NCBI RefSeq assembly: GCF_002000085.1
Contig: NZ_MUZU01000009.1
Span: 171,044-235,043 of the forward strand
DNA: 64,000 nt
Direction: 5' to 3'
DNA from: Pseudocolwellia agarivorans
GTDB lineage: Bacteria; Pseudomonadota; Gammaproteobacteria; Enterobacterales; Alteromonadaceae
A program made the position numbers and the translations under genes. Below the pieces are notes generated by a model that was given only the letters and a program-made list of their open reading frames with translations, was not told the DNA's origin and made no database searches. Below are positions 48,016 through 56,410 of the stretch, piece by piece (the stretch's first letter is position 1; each line of letters starts with the position of its first letter).

Positions 48016-51000
48016 TTAAACCTGAGTTATTTTTTCTATTAAAGCATTCACACTAGTGATTGCTTTCGAGTACTCTATATCTTCTATATAATCAACAATT
48101 TGCTCTGCTTCTATTTTAAATGCAGTATGACGAGTAGACTGAATAAATGCAGGTAATAAATCTTCTACTTCAGCATTTTCTTCTTGCAATAACGTTAACA
48201 TATTACGACTAATATCTTGTAATGATAATAACTCTGAATTGGTTCCTGACATATTTACATAATTCTCAACCACAGGCGAACAAGCTAAAAACACAAGATT
48301 AAGCTCTGCACAGACTTGATTAAGCAATTTTTCAATTTTTGTTTTATCTGTTTGGCCTAATTCAGGAGTAATATTATTACTACCTATCAATACTTCAAGC
48401 TTATCGGCAAGTGTTGATAATGTGTATGCTCCTATGTATGCGGCATTAGACTTTAAAGAATGAATTGTAATATAAAGCTCTTTATAACTACGGTCATTGA
48501 ACTGTGTTTCCATTAGCTTCATTGTGTCAGAAGCGCTGTGATAAAAGCCAATGACAATTTTTTTAAATATCTCTTCACGGCCTTCCATCATAGTTAAAGC
48601 TTTAGTCGCATTAATTTCTTTTAAAGCCGTTATATCTTTTATAAATTGATCGTGCGGGGTTTTACCTCTACAAGGAAGCTTATTAAAAGAATTTTTACTC
48701 GAAGATTTTTCTGCTTTCAAAGGTAGGTAATAAGGTTCAGATACACTAAAACACTTGGCAAGTAAGGTTATTAACGATTTAGGATCAATAGGTTTAGTAA
48801 AGTATTCATTCATACCTGCATCGAAACATTTATTTAACTCTTCAGGTACAACATGAGCTGTCATTGCAATAATAGGAAGATCTTTAAATTGTTCTTGCAG
48901 TCTAATTTCTTTGGTTGCCGTTATTCCATCCATTACTGGCATTTGTACATCCATAAAAACTAAATCGTAGGCTTTATTGGCTAGCTTCTCTAATGCTATT
49001 TTACCATTATCTGCAATATCTATATTGACCTGAGTTTCTTCTAAAAACCCTAAAACAACTTGTTGATTTAATTCATTATCTTCAACTAATAAAATATGCT
49101 TATTAGAATAGTTTACGTTTAAAGTGCTATTCAAATGATTGGAATCTGGTTCAGGTGTTAGTTTAAGTACATTTAAAATAGATTCTAATAATAAAGTAGG
49201 TGTTACTGGCTTTTCTATAAAAGCGTCGATACCCGCAAATTGAGCCATAGGTATCGCTTTATTTTTATCGAAAGCAGTAACCATTAAAACAGCTTTAACG
49301 TGATAATAGTCTGGTTCTTGATTAATTAATTGGGCAAATTCAATACCATCTACATCGGGCATTTTCCAATCAGTAATTACAATATCAAATGGACATCCAG
49401 CTTGATTTCGCTCTTTCAACAATTGTAGAGCACTAATAGCATCATTAGTCATACTTACATTACAATTATATTCACATAATGCATCACTAATAATGTCTAA
49501 ACATATAGGATTATCATCCACTACCAGTATTTGTAATTCGTCCATCAGGTGTAAATTTTGAGGGGTTAAAATAGAACATTCAAGCGCTTCAAAGACAATA
49601 GTAAAACTAAATTTACTCCCTTTGCCTTCTTCACTTTCAACCCAAATATCCCCTCCCATAAGACTGGTTAATTCTTTACAAATAGAAAGCCCCAATCCGG
49701 AACCACCATATTTACGTGTAATAGAACTATCTGCTTGTGAAAATGATTTAAACAATTGTTCAATTGATTCTTTACTAATTCCTATACCTGTATCTGACAC
49801 ACTAAATTCAAGCACACGTAAATTATTGAGATCAATTTCATTATTATAAATAGGCTGAGTTAATATAGGTAAACGATCGCTGCTGACTTGTTTCACTTCA
49901 ATATGAACATGCCCTTTTTCTGTAAACTTAATCGCATTACCAATTAAATTAACCAGTATTTGCTGTAAACGAACAGGATCAGATTTGATTTGTTCCGGCA
50001 CATTTTTATGTACTTGAACTACCAATTCTAACTCTTTAGCGTGAGCACGAAGAGCACAAATGTTATTAGCTTTTCTGATGAGTGTATCTATTGTCATAGG
50101 AATACATTCAACACCCATTTTACCTGCTTCAATTTTTGAAAAGTCTAAAATATCATTAATAAGACCTAATAACGCGTGAGAAGCGTCTTGAGTTTTTTCA
50201 AGTAAGTCTCTTTGATTTTTATCTAACTCTGTTTTTAATGTGATATGACTTAAACCAATAATGGCGTTCATTGGTGTTCTAATTTCATGACTCATTTTTG
50301 CAAGAAAGTCACTTTTGGCTTCCATTGCGTGTTCTAGCTCTAACGTTCGTTCTTTAACTTGTCGCTCTAAATTACGGTTGATATCAAGTAATTTTAGATG
50401 TGTTTCAACCCGAGATAACAACTCGTACTTAGAAATAGGCTTAGTTAAGTAATCATTACCGCCAGCTGAAAAACTTTCGACTAAATCAGCTACCTGATTT
50501 TTTGCTGTTAAGAATATTATCGGTAGTTCATTAACTGAATAAGTTTCTCTGATTTTTTGGCAAACTTGATATCCATCGACTTTCGGCATCATCACATCAA
50601 GTAATACAAGATCAAATGGTCGCTGCTCAGGAGGTAAGTTTTCACTTTCTTTTTCAATAATATCAAGTGCTTCTTGACCACCTAACGCTTGCGTTAATTG
50701 ATACCCTTTAGGAATTAAGTGATTAGCTAAAACCTGACGGTTAATGGGGTCGTCGTCTACAATAAGTATGCTGAACGTGCGCTCTTTGTTATCCGCTGTA
50801 CCTAAATATTTTTCAGAGTCACTCATATTAAAAAAGTAATCTATTTCGTCATCTAAAGGCTGTAAAGTAACTAACGACTGCTCTAATGTATTTGTCAGCA
50901 CTGCACTGCCTTCTGTTTCTTTAATTTCCTTTTTACTGGCTAAATTGAGATAAAAACTAAAGCAACTTCCATGGTTTTCATCAGGTAATGGTATTGAACT

Positions 51001-54000
51001 TACCTCTATAGAACCACCGTGCAATTCAACCAACTGCTTTGTAACAGCTAGGCCAAGCCCTGTTCCACCTTCTAATTTTAGTTCTGTGTGCTCAGCTTGC
51101 TTAAACGAGTCAAATAAACTTTCTAACTCTGATGCTTCAATCCCAATCCCCGTATCTTTAACACGTATAAAAGCTTTTTTACCAATGACATTAGCAGATA
51201 CGGTCACCTCTCCACTTAATGAATATTTAATCGCATTGCCAATCAAATTAAATAAAATTTGTTGTACTCTATCTTCATCCGCCATAACAGGGGGGAAATC
51301 TGCAGATATATTATTAACTAACAAAAGTTTTTTGTTTTTTACCGTAGGCTTAGAAAGTGCAATAACAACATTAACCATACTGCATAAATCAATAGGTTTT
51401 GTTTGCAAGGTTAAGCTGTGATTTTTTAATTTAGAAAAGTCTAAAATATCATTGATTAAGTTAGATAAACGATAACCACTAGATACAACCATAGATAAAT
51501 CGTGAGTTGCTTTATCGGGTAATTTACCTGCAATGCCATCTATAAGCGACTCTGCCAACCCAATAATACCATTGAGTGGCGTACGTAATTCGTGTGAAGT
51601 ATTCGCTAAAAATTCATCTTTCAGTTTATCAACACGGGTTAAACGAATGTTAAGAGCCTGTTCACGTAAATGTTTAATATGTTGACGGTAAATAAGAAAA
51701 AAGATAATCCCTAAAATAGCGATAAGATATAATGTATAAGCCCACCAAGTTTCCCATAAAGGCGGTAAAACGTTGAGCTTTATCGTTTTACCTTCTTCAT
51801 TCCAATATCCATCACCATTACTGGCTTTAACTTTAAACACATAATTACCAGCCGGTATATTGGTGTAAGTTGCCCTTCTGTTTTTAGCGTCGGTATAAAT
51901 CCATTCACTATCAAAACCTTCAAGTTTATAGGCATATTGATTGTTCATAGGTTCAGCAAAATGGAGTGCAGCAAACTCAAAAGCAATCACTTTTTCGTGG
52001 TAGCTTAACGTTAATTCATCTAGTTCATTAATTGCGGCGGGTAAGGCAAAGTTATCTTCTTCTATTGGTTGCTTTGTTTTATTGGAGCTTATTTTATTTA
52101 ATTCAGTGTCGTTTAATAAATTACGCTTATTAGCTATTCTAACGGGTTTATTCAATAGAAAAAAATCAGTTAACACCACTTGAGGTATGCTTGTATCATC
52201 TTTTATATTTTCTGGATAAAAATGGTTATAACCGTTTACACCACCGAAAAACACCTCACCACGTTTACTTTTATAGTAACTTAATGCATTAAATTCAGTA
52301 TGTTGTACCCCATCGTTATTATCATAATTCTTGAAACGTTCTGTTTTAGGGTTAAACTTCGAAAGTCCTTTATTTGTACTCAGCCATAAATTGCCATCAA
52401 GATCTTCAATAATCCCTACAACACTGTCATTAGCTAAACCATCTTTTTCTCTGTAATGAATAAAAGACTCAGATATAGGATCAAATTTATTTAACCCTCC
52501 TTTTGTCCCTATCCATAAAGTGCCATTTTTAGCTTGAAGAATGGAAAGAACATAATTATGACTTAAACTTTTCTTATTATTTACATCATTCAAATAATGC
52601 GTAAATATATTCGTTTGAGGATCAAATTTATTTAGCCCTCCTGATTCTGTACCCAGCCATAAAAAACCATTATTGTCTTCATAAATGGCCCAAATACTAT
52701 CATCTGATATACTGTTTTTATTATTTACTTCATGGGTATAACGTTTAAAATAATCGCCTTCAGAGTCAAATCTATTTAGTCCTCCTCCCCAAGTTCCAAC
52801 CCATAACTCTCCAGTTTTACTTTTAAATAGAGTTAATACATTATTATTACTTAAACTTTTTAAATTATCGGGAGTATTTACATAATGAGAAATACTATTT
52901 TCAACTATATTAAATTTATTTACTCCTCCCCCAATAGTACCTACCCAGAAAGTATTATCATCTTCGGCAACTAACGCAGTTATAACATCACTTGAAATAC
53001 TATTGGTGTTATCTATTATTGTTTTACGGAGTTCATAAGTATTACTTTTTCTGTCATATATGTTTAACCCCCCACCATAGGTGCCAATAAGTAATCTATT
53101 CTTTTTCTCTAAAAAGCTTAAAACGATATTACTTGATAAACTGGTATTTTCTGTATTGCTATGGTTAAACTGTATAGTAGATCTATCAAAACGATTTAAT
53201 CCTTTTACAAAAGTACCAACCCAAACGCCTCCAAATCGATCTTTAGTTAATGTTGTAATTTCTGCATGGCTTAAGCTTTTGTTTTTATTTTCTTGATGAG
53301 TAAAATGGCTAAGAGATTTGCTTTTAACATTATAAACATACCCCCCATTTTTAGTGCCAATCCATAAATTATCACCTTCTAATAAGAGCGAACTAATGTA
53401 TTGATTTTTTAAAATAGATAAAGGTTTATGAGCAATAACTTTAAGTGCATTAATATCTAAAAAGGCAACCCCATCATCAGTGCCTAACATTATTTGAGTA
53501 CCGTTAAATTTAACCATTGAGGTAATAGTAGAACTAACATTATCTACTGGGATAGCCGTAAAAGATTGGCTAACCAAATCAAAATAAAATAGACCACTAT
53601 TAGCCGTAGCGATCCAAATTTTATTATTATCAGGCAATAAATAATTGATATCTAAATCAGAAGCATTAATACCCGTTTCTAGGGGATGATTAAAATGTAT
53701 AAATTTATCAGATGGCCGTACTAGATGATTTAAGCCTTTTTTAGTACCAAACCAAAGCCCCCCTTTTTTGTCTTGTGCAATGGTCTTAACTACACCATGA
53801 CTGAGACTTGTTGATTCATTTTCTAAAAATTTAAAATGTGTAAAGCCTTCAGTCTTTTTATCAAATAAAGTAATACCTTGACCGTTTGTTCCAAACCATA
53901 AATTACCAGCAGAATCTTCCAGACTTGATATCAAATCATTACTTGATATTGACTTATTATCATCTGGATTATGTCTGTACACCTTAAACTGATAACCGTC

Positions 54001-54219
54001 ATACTTATTTAGACCGTCTGTGGTTCCAACCCACAAAAAACCTTGACTATCATAAAGCATTGTTTGAGCTGTCGCTTGTGATAAACCATCTTCTAATGAA
54101 AAATGGGAAAATTGTTTATTAGATATTTCTATAGAGAGTGCAATGTTGCTGATAGCAGTAAAAAGAAATAAAAATAGAATGATATAAATGTTAGAGAAAC
54201 TGAATTTAGATGAATTCAT
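48016..54219 (-). CDS. Giant hybrid two-component sensor: periplasmic propellers, two kinase modules, three receivers, Hpt
   Basis: A 2067-residue protein. Signal anchor (about 8-28); a periplasmic two-component-regulator propeller region with over ten repeats of the type GxLWVGTxGGGLNKF (about 35-720); a Y_Y_Y domain (about 755-825); a membrane helix (about 828-848). Inside the cell: HisKA with H in NTSHELRTPLNG (about 877), ATPase domain (DTGIGI, GTGLGLAV); REC1 (LLDVMMP, about 1208); a second HisKA ([12 protein letters not shown], about 1311) with its own ATPase (SGLGLSI); REC2 (ITDWKMP, about 1616); REC3 (FMDVQMP, about 1756); and an Hpt domain (HSLKSNAAYIG, about 1921). Two complete kinase cores in one chain are unusual. 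Divergent from the RiPP-like genes, operonic with the REC-GGDEF gene. Confidence 0.9.
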   Translation of the reverse strand: MNSSKFSFSNIYIILFLFLFTAISNIALSIEISNKQFSHFSLEDGLSQATAQTMLYDSQGFLWVGTTDGLNKYDGYQFKVYRHNPDDNKSISSNDLISSLEDSAGNLWFGTNGQGITLFDKKTEGFTHFKFLENESTSLSHGVVKTIAQDKKGGLWFGTKKGLNHLVRPSDKFIHFNHPLETGINASDLDINYLLPDNNKIWIATANSGLFYFDLVSQSFTAIPVDNVSSTITSMVKFNGTQIMLGTDDGVAFLDINALKVIAHKPLSILKNQYISSLLLEGDNLWIGTKNGGYVYNVKSKSLSHFTHQENKNKSLSHAEITTLTKDRFGGVWVGTFVKGLNRFDRSTIQFNHSNTENTSLSSNIVLSFLEKKNRLLIGTYGGGLNIYDRKSNTYELRKTIIDNTNSISSDVITALVAEDDNTFWVGTIGGGVNKFNIVENSISHYVNTPDNLKSLSNNNVLTLFKSKTGELWVGTWGGGLNRFDSEGDYFKRYTHEVNNKNSISDDSIWAIYEDNNGFLWLGTESGGLNKFDPQTNIFTHYLNDVNNKKSLSHNYVLSILQAKNGTLWIGTKGGLNKFDPISESFIHYREKDGLANDSVVGIIEDLDGNLWLSTNKGLSKFNPKTERFKNYDNNDGVQHTEFNALSYYKSKRGEVFFGGVNGYNHFYPENIKDDTSIPQVVLTDFFLLNKPVRIANKRNLLNDTELNKISSNKTKQPIEEDNFALPAAINELDELTLSYHEKVIAFEFAALHFAEPMNNQYAYKLEGFDSEWIYTDAKNRRATYTNIPAGNYVFKVKASNGDGYWNEEGKTIKLNVLPPLWETWWAYTLYLIAILGIIFFLIYRQHIKHLREQALNIRLTRVDKLKDEFLANTSHELRTPLNGIIGLAESLIDGIAGKLPDKATHDLSMVVSSGYRLSNLINDILDFSKLKNHSLTLQTKPIDLCSMVNVVIALSKPTVKNKKLLLVNNISADFPPVMADEDRVQQILFNLIGNAIKYSLSGEVTVSANVIGKKAFIRVKDTGIGIEASELESLFDSFKQAEHTELKLEGGTGLGLAVTKQLVELHGGSIEVSSIPLPDENHGSCFSFYLNLASKKEIKETEGSAVLTNTLEQSLVTLQPLDDEIDYFFNMSDSEKYLGTADNKERTFSILIVDDDPINRQVLANHLIPKGYQLTQALGGQEALDIIEKESENLPPEQRPFDLVLLDVMMPKVDGYQVCQKIRETYSVNELPIIFLTAKNQVADLVESFSAGGNDYLTKPISKYELLSRVETHLKLLDINRNLERQVKERTLELEHAMEAKSDFLAKMSHEIRTPMNAIIGLSHITLKTELDKNQRDLLEKTQDASHALLGLINDILDFSKIEAGKMGVECIPMTIDTLIRKANNICALRAHAKELELVVQVHKNVPEQIKSDPVRLQQILVNLIGNAIKFTEKGHVHIEVKQVSSDRLPILTQPIYNNEIDLNNLRVLEFSVSDTGIGISKESIEQLFKSFSQADSSITRKYGGSGLGLSICKELTSLMGGDIWVESEEGKGSKFSFTIVFEALECSILTPQNLHLMDELQILVVDDNPICLDIISDALCEYNCNVSMTNDAISALQLLKERNQAGCPFDIVITDWKMPDVDGIEFAQLINQEPDYYHVKAVLMVTAFDKNKAIPMAQFAGIDAFIEKPVTPTLLLESILNVLKLTPEPDSNHLNSTLNVNYSNKHILLVEDNELNQQVVLGFLEETQVNIDIADNGKIALEKLANKAYDLVFMDVQMPVMDGITATKEIRLQEQFKDLPIIAMTAHVVPEELNKCFDAGMNEYFTKPIDPKSLITLLAKCFSVSEPYYLPLKAEKSSSKNSFNKLPCRGKTPHDQFIKDITALKEINATKALTMMEGREEIFKKIVIGFYHSASDTMKLMETQFNDRSYKELYITIHSLKSNAAYIGAYTLSTLADKLEVLIGSNNITPELGQTDKTKIEKLLNQVCAELNLVFLACSPVVENYVNMSGTNSELLSLQDISRNMLTLLQEENAEVEDLLPAFIQSTRHTAFKIEAEQIVDYIEDIEYSKAITSVNALIEKITQV

Positions 54220-54333
54220 AAAATTGATTAATTTTTTTAATTTATATTAATAGCTTATTTTGTGAATAAAAATCATCTTTTGTAAAGGCAATATTTCTTA
54301 AATAACAAAAGAACTATCGATCAATATCAATGA

Positions 54334-54363
54334 TTGACAACAATTACCTTTATTCCTTATTCT
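54334..54363 (+). promoter_or_regulatory. Probable promoter of the RiPP-like operon
   Basis: TTGACA (54334-54339), 18-base spacer and TATTCT (54358-54363), about 55 bases before the precursor ATG; AAGGAAT precedes the ATG as ribosome binding site. It lies in the 199-base divergent gap to the giant sensor gene. Confidence 0.5.
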
Positions 54364-54418
54364 GTTAACGTAATTAACTGAATAACTTTAAAAAACAATA
54401 ATTTTACAAGGAATTAAC

Positions 54419-54601
54419 ATGTCTGATACAAAAACCAATGTTGAGCAACTTCATGAAGCTGGTGCTTTGGATAAAGATAGATTACATGAAGATCACGTCA
54501 ATGCGATAAACCAATTATCTCAAGAAGAAGTAGATCATTTAAAATCAATTAATAAAAAAATTCAGAACCAGAGTGGTCAGTCCGTTGGGATTATTCTTTA
54601 A
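54419..54601 (+). CDS. Candidate RiPP precursor peptide (60 residues)
   Basis: A 60-residue peptide with no signal sequence and no cysteine. The first part (about 1-48) is charged and helical, as in a leader: MSDTKTNVEQLHEAGALDKD and then LSQEEVDHLKSINKKI. The end, QNQSGQSVGIIL, is short, uncharged and hydrophobic, and is the likely core. It is directly followed by an iron-oxygenase-fold gene (no gap) and, nearby, a papain-like peptidase and a B12 radical SAM maturase of the RiPP type, which is the basis for calling it a precursor. It does not resemble Nif11 or nitrile-hydratase leaders that I know. A good AAGGA site precedes it. Confidence 0.7.
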   Translation: MSDTKTNVEQLHEAGALDKDRLHEDHVNAINQLSQEEVDHLKSINKKIQNQSGQSVGIIL

Positions 54602-55297
54602 GTGATAGGTAAAACAAATAAGGGAATAACTCACTTTGAACGTTTGCAAGCTAACTTAAGCTTTTTAAGTGCTAGAGCTGCAGATATAAATAACCAATTT
54701 ACTCAGCTGGCAACACATCCTGCTGTGTGTATAGAGCATATATTTATCAATCAAATGGTCGCTAGAGCAACCGTTCCATTGATGGAAGAAGTTATTAATT
54801 GCGCAAATACAATAGACAATGATCCTGTTTGTGCACCATTAATAAAGTATATGGAAAAACATATTGCTGAAGAAACAGATCATGACCAATGGTATGTTAA
54901 CGATTTAGAAAAATTAGGTGTATCACGTGAAGAAATTTTTTCACGTATTCCACCTTCAAATGTTTCTGCTTTAGTTGGTTCACAATATTATTTAATTCGC
55001 CACCACCACCCTATCGCCTTTTTAGGGTATATAGCTTGTTTAGAAGTTAATCACCCAACCGTTGAATATGTTGAAAGTTTAATTGAAAAATCAGGATTAC
55101 CCGCGGAAGGTTTTAGTACTATTTTAGAACACGCGGTTATCGACAGCCAGCATGGGCAAGATATTATAAATACAATTAACAGCTTGCCACTAACTGAAAA
55201 GCATTTTAGAGCCATTGAAATGAGTGCATTTCAAACCTATCGTTATGTGGCTTTAGTGATGGAAGATGTTTGCAGAGCGGCTCCTAAAAACACGTAA
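54602..55297 (+). CDS. Heme-oxygenase-fold iron-containing redox enzyme (HDO-like)
   Basis: A 231-residue all-helical protein of the TenA/heme-oxygenase-like iron enzyme type. Candidate ligands: EKHIAEETDHDQWY (Glu90/Glu91, His94), CLEVNHP (Glu148, His151) and LEHAVIDSQHGQDI (His177, Asp181, His184), the H-x3-D-x2-H being typical of this superfamily. Known members oxidise amines, fatty acids or amino-acid-derived substrates using oxygen. It starts with GTG immediately after the precursor stop codon, implying coupling. A role in oxidising the peptide is inferred; acting on a small molecule is an alternative. Confidence 0.75.
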   Translation: MIGKTNKGITHFERLQANLSFLSARAADINNQFTQLATHPAVCIEHIFINQMVARATVPLMEEVINCANTIDNDPVCAPLIKYMEKHIAEETDHDQWYVNDLEKLGVSREEIFSRIPPSNVSALVGSQYYLIRHHHPIAFLGYIACLEVNHPTVEYVESLIEKSGLPAEGFSTILEHAVIDSQHGQDIINTINSLPLTEKHFRAIEMSAFQTYRYVALVMEDVCRAAPKNT

Positions 55298-55323
55298 TTT
55301 AAAACGTTAAGTTATATTAATTT

Positions 55324-55356
55324 AAAAAACCTTAATAATATTATTAAGGTTTTTTT
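55324..55356 (+). terminator. Perfect palindromic terminator after the precursor-oxidase pair
   Basis: Arms of 16 bases (55324-55339 and 55340-55355) form a perfect 32-base palindrome flanked by A6 and T7. It would end or attenuate the transcript between the HDO-like gene and the peptidase gene and can act in both directions. Confidence 0.85.
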
Positions 55357-55387
55357 ACACAAAAAAATCAATAATTGAAGAGATATT

Positions 55388-56380
55388 ATGGAAGCGTTAT
55401 ATAAAACAACGGTACAGCCTGATTGTTATGATCATAGAGATCACCTTTTTTGTGATCTTCATGGAGAAAACTCTTCCTCTTATTCTCATATTTCATGTCC
55501 TGTTCAATTAAAAACTAAAATAGCTGAGCATATTCATGAAAAAGTTGATTTACGCCATTTATTAAATTCCCCCATAATTAATCAAGGGTTATTAAATTCT
55601 TGCTCTGCTTGTGCGTTGTCGGTTGCCGCTGAACTCTATTTTGTTAACGAAAATAGTTCCTTACTAAATACCAACGCTATTCATAAAGATCAACTTAAGC
55701 AAACCGCAAAATCATTAAACGCATCACCTATGTTTATTTATTACCACGAACGCGTATTAGCAAACGAAGTTGATTTCAACAAACCTGTTTTTATTCGAGA
55801 TGGCATTAAAGTTTTAAACAAACACGGTGTATGTTCTGAACCGCTATGGCCTTATCCTGAAATGGCCTACCCGAGCAGTATTGCCTCTGTAGTTAAAACC
55901 GGAACATTTCAAGATGTTCAATTAGAAGTAGCCAAAGTTTTAAAAGAAAATGCAACCGAAATACACGCAGCAATCACCGAGAAACCTTCTACAAAAGCGA
56001 TAGAGCAAGCAAACCAATACAAAATTATTCGTTATTGCAAATTATCAGTAAAGGATGATTTAACCGAGCTAAAATTATCGTTATCAAAAGGTATACCGTT
56101 TATTTTTGGTATGATGGTACCTAAAAGCTTTTTTCTTATCACCAATAACGGCGTGATGACTATGCCAACTAAAGACGAGATTAGGTTAGGTGGTCATGCC
56201 ATGTTAGCGGTTGGTTTTGATGATGAAAAAGAAGTGTTCATAGTAAGAAATTCGTACGGTGATACCTTTGGCGATAAGGGCTATTGCTATATCCCTTATC
56301 AGTTTTTTTTAAGTAACTACAATACGACTGAAGGAGAAGTTAATAACACTTTTAGCTATTGGTGTTTATCTTCCTTGTAA
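55388..56380 (+). CDS. Papain-like (C1 family) cysteine peptidase
   Basis: A 330-residue protein without signal peptide. The C1 catalytic set is visible: NQGLLNSCSACALS with oxyanion Gln66 and nucleophile Cys72, His270 in RLGGHAMLAVGFDD, and Asn288 in IVRNSYGDTFGDKGYCYIPY. The middle contains FIYYHERV and DGIKVLNKHGVC as in bacterial C1 homologues. Being cytoplasmic and beside a precursor peptide, it is a candidate leader peptidase or transpeptidase; bacterial C1 proteins also occur elsewhere with unknown roles. It is 90 bases after the previous gene across a terminator, and ends 30 bases from the convergent maturase. Confidence 0.82.
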   Translation: MEALYKTTVQPDCYDHRDHLFCDLHGENSSSYSHISCPVQLKTKIAEHIHEKVDLRHLLNSPIINQGLLNSCSACALSVAAELYFVNENSSLLNTNAIHKDQLKQTAKSLNASPMFIYYHERVLANEVDFNKPVFIRDGIKVLNKHGVCSEPLWPYPEMAYPSSIASVVKTGTFQDVQLEVAKVLKENATEIHAAITEKPSTKAIEQANQYKIIRYCKLSVKDDLTELKLSLSKGIPFIFGMMVPKSFFLITNNGVMTMPTKDEIRLGGHAMLAVGFDDEKEVFIVRNSYGDTFGDKGYCYIPYQFFLSNYNTTEGEVNNTFSYWCLSSL

Positions 56381-56410
56381 CGATAAACACGTAATATTAT
56401 TGGAGGAACC

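Noticed and set aside
54419..54601. Nif11 or nitrile-hydratase-type leader peptide
   Set aside because: No double-glycine cleavage motif and no match to the leader patterns of those families by eye.
56401..56409. GGAGGAACC as a ribosome binding site for a missed small gene after the peptidase
   Set aside because: No start codon at suitable distance and no open frame follows on the plus strand before the convergent maturase end.
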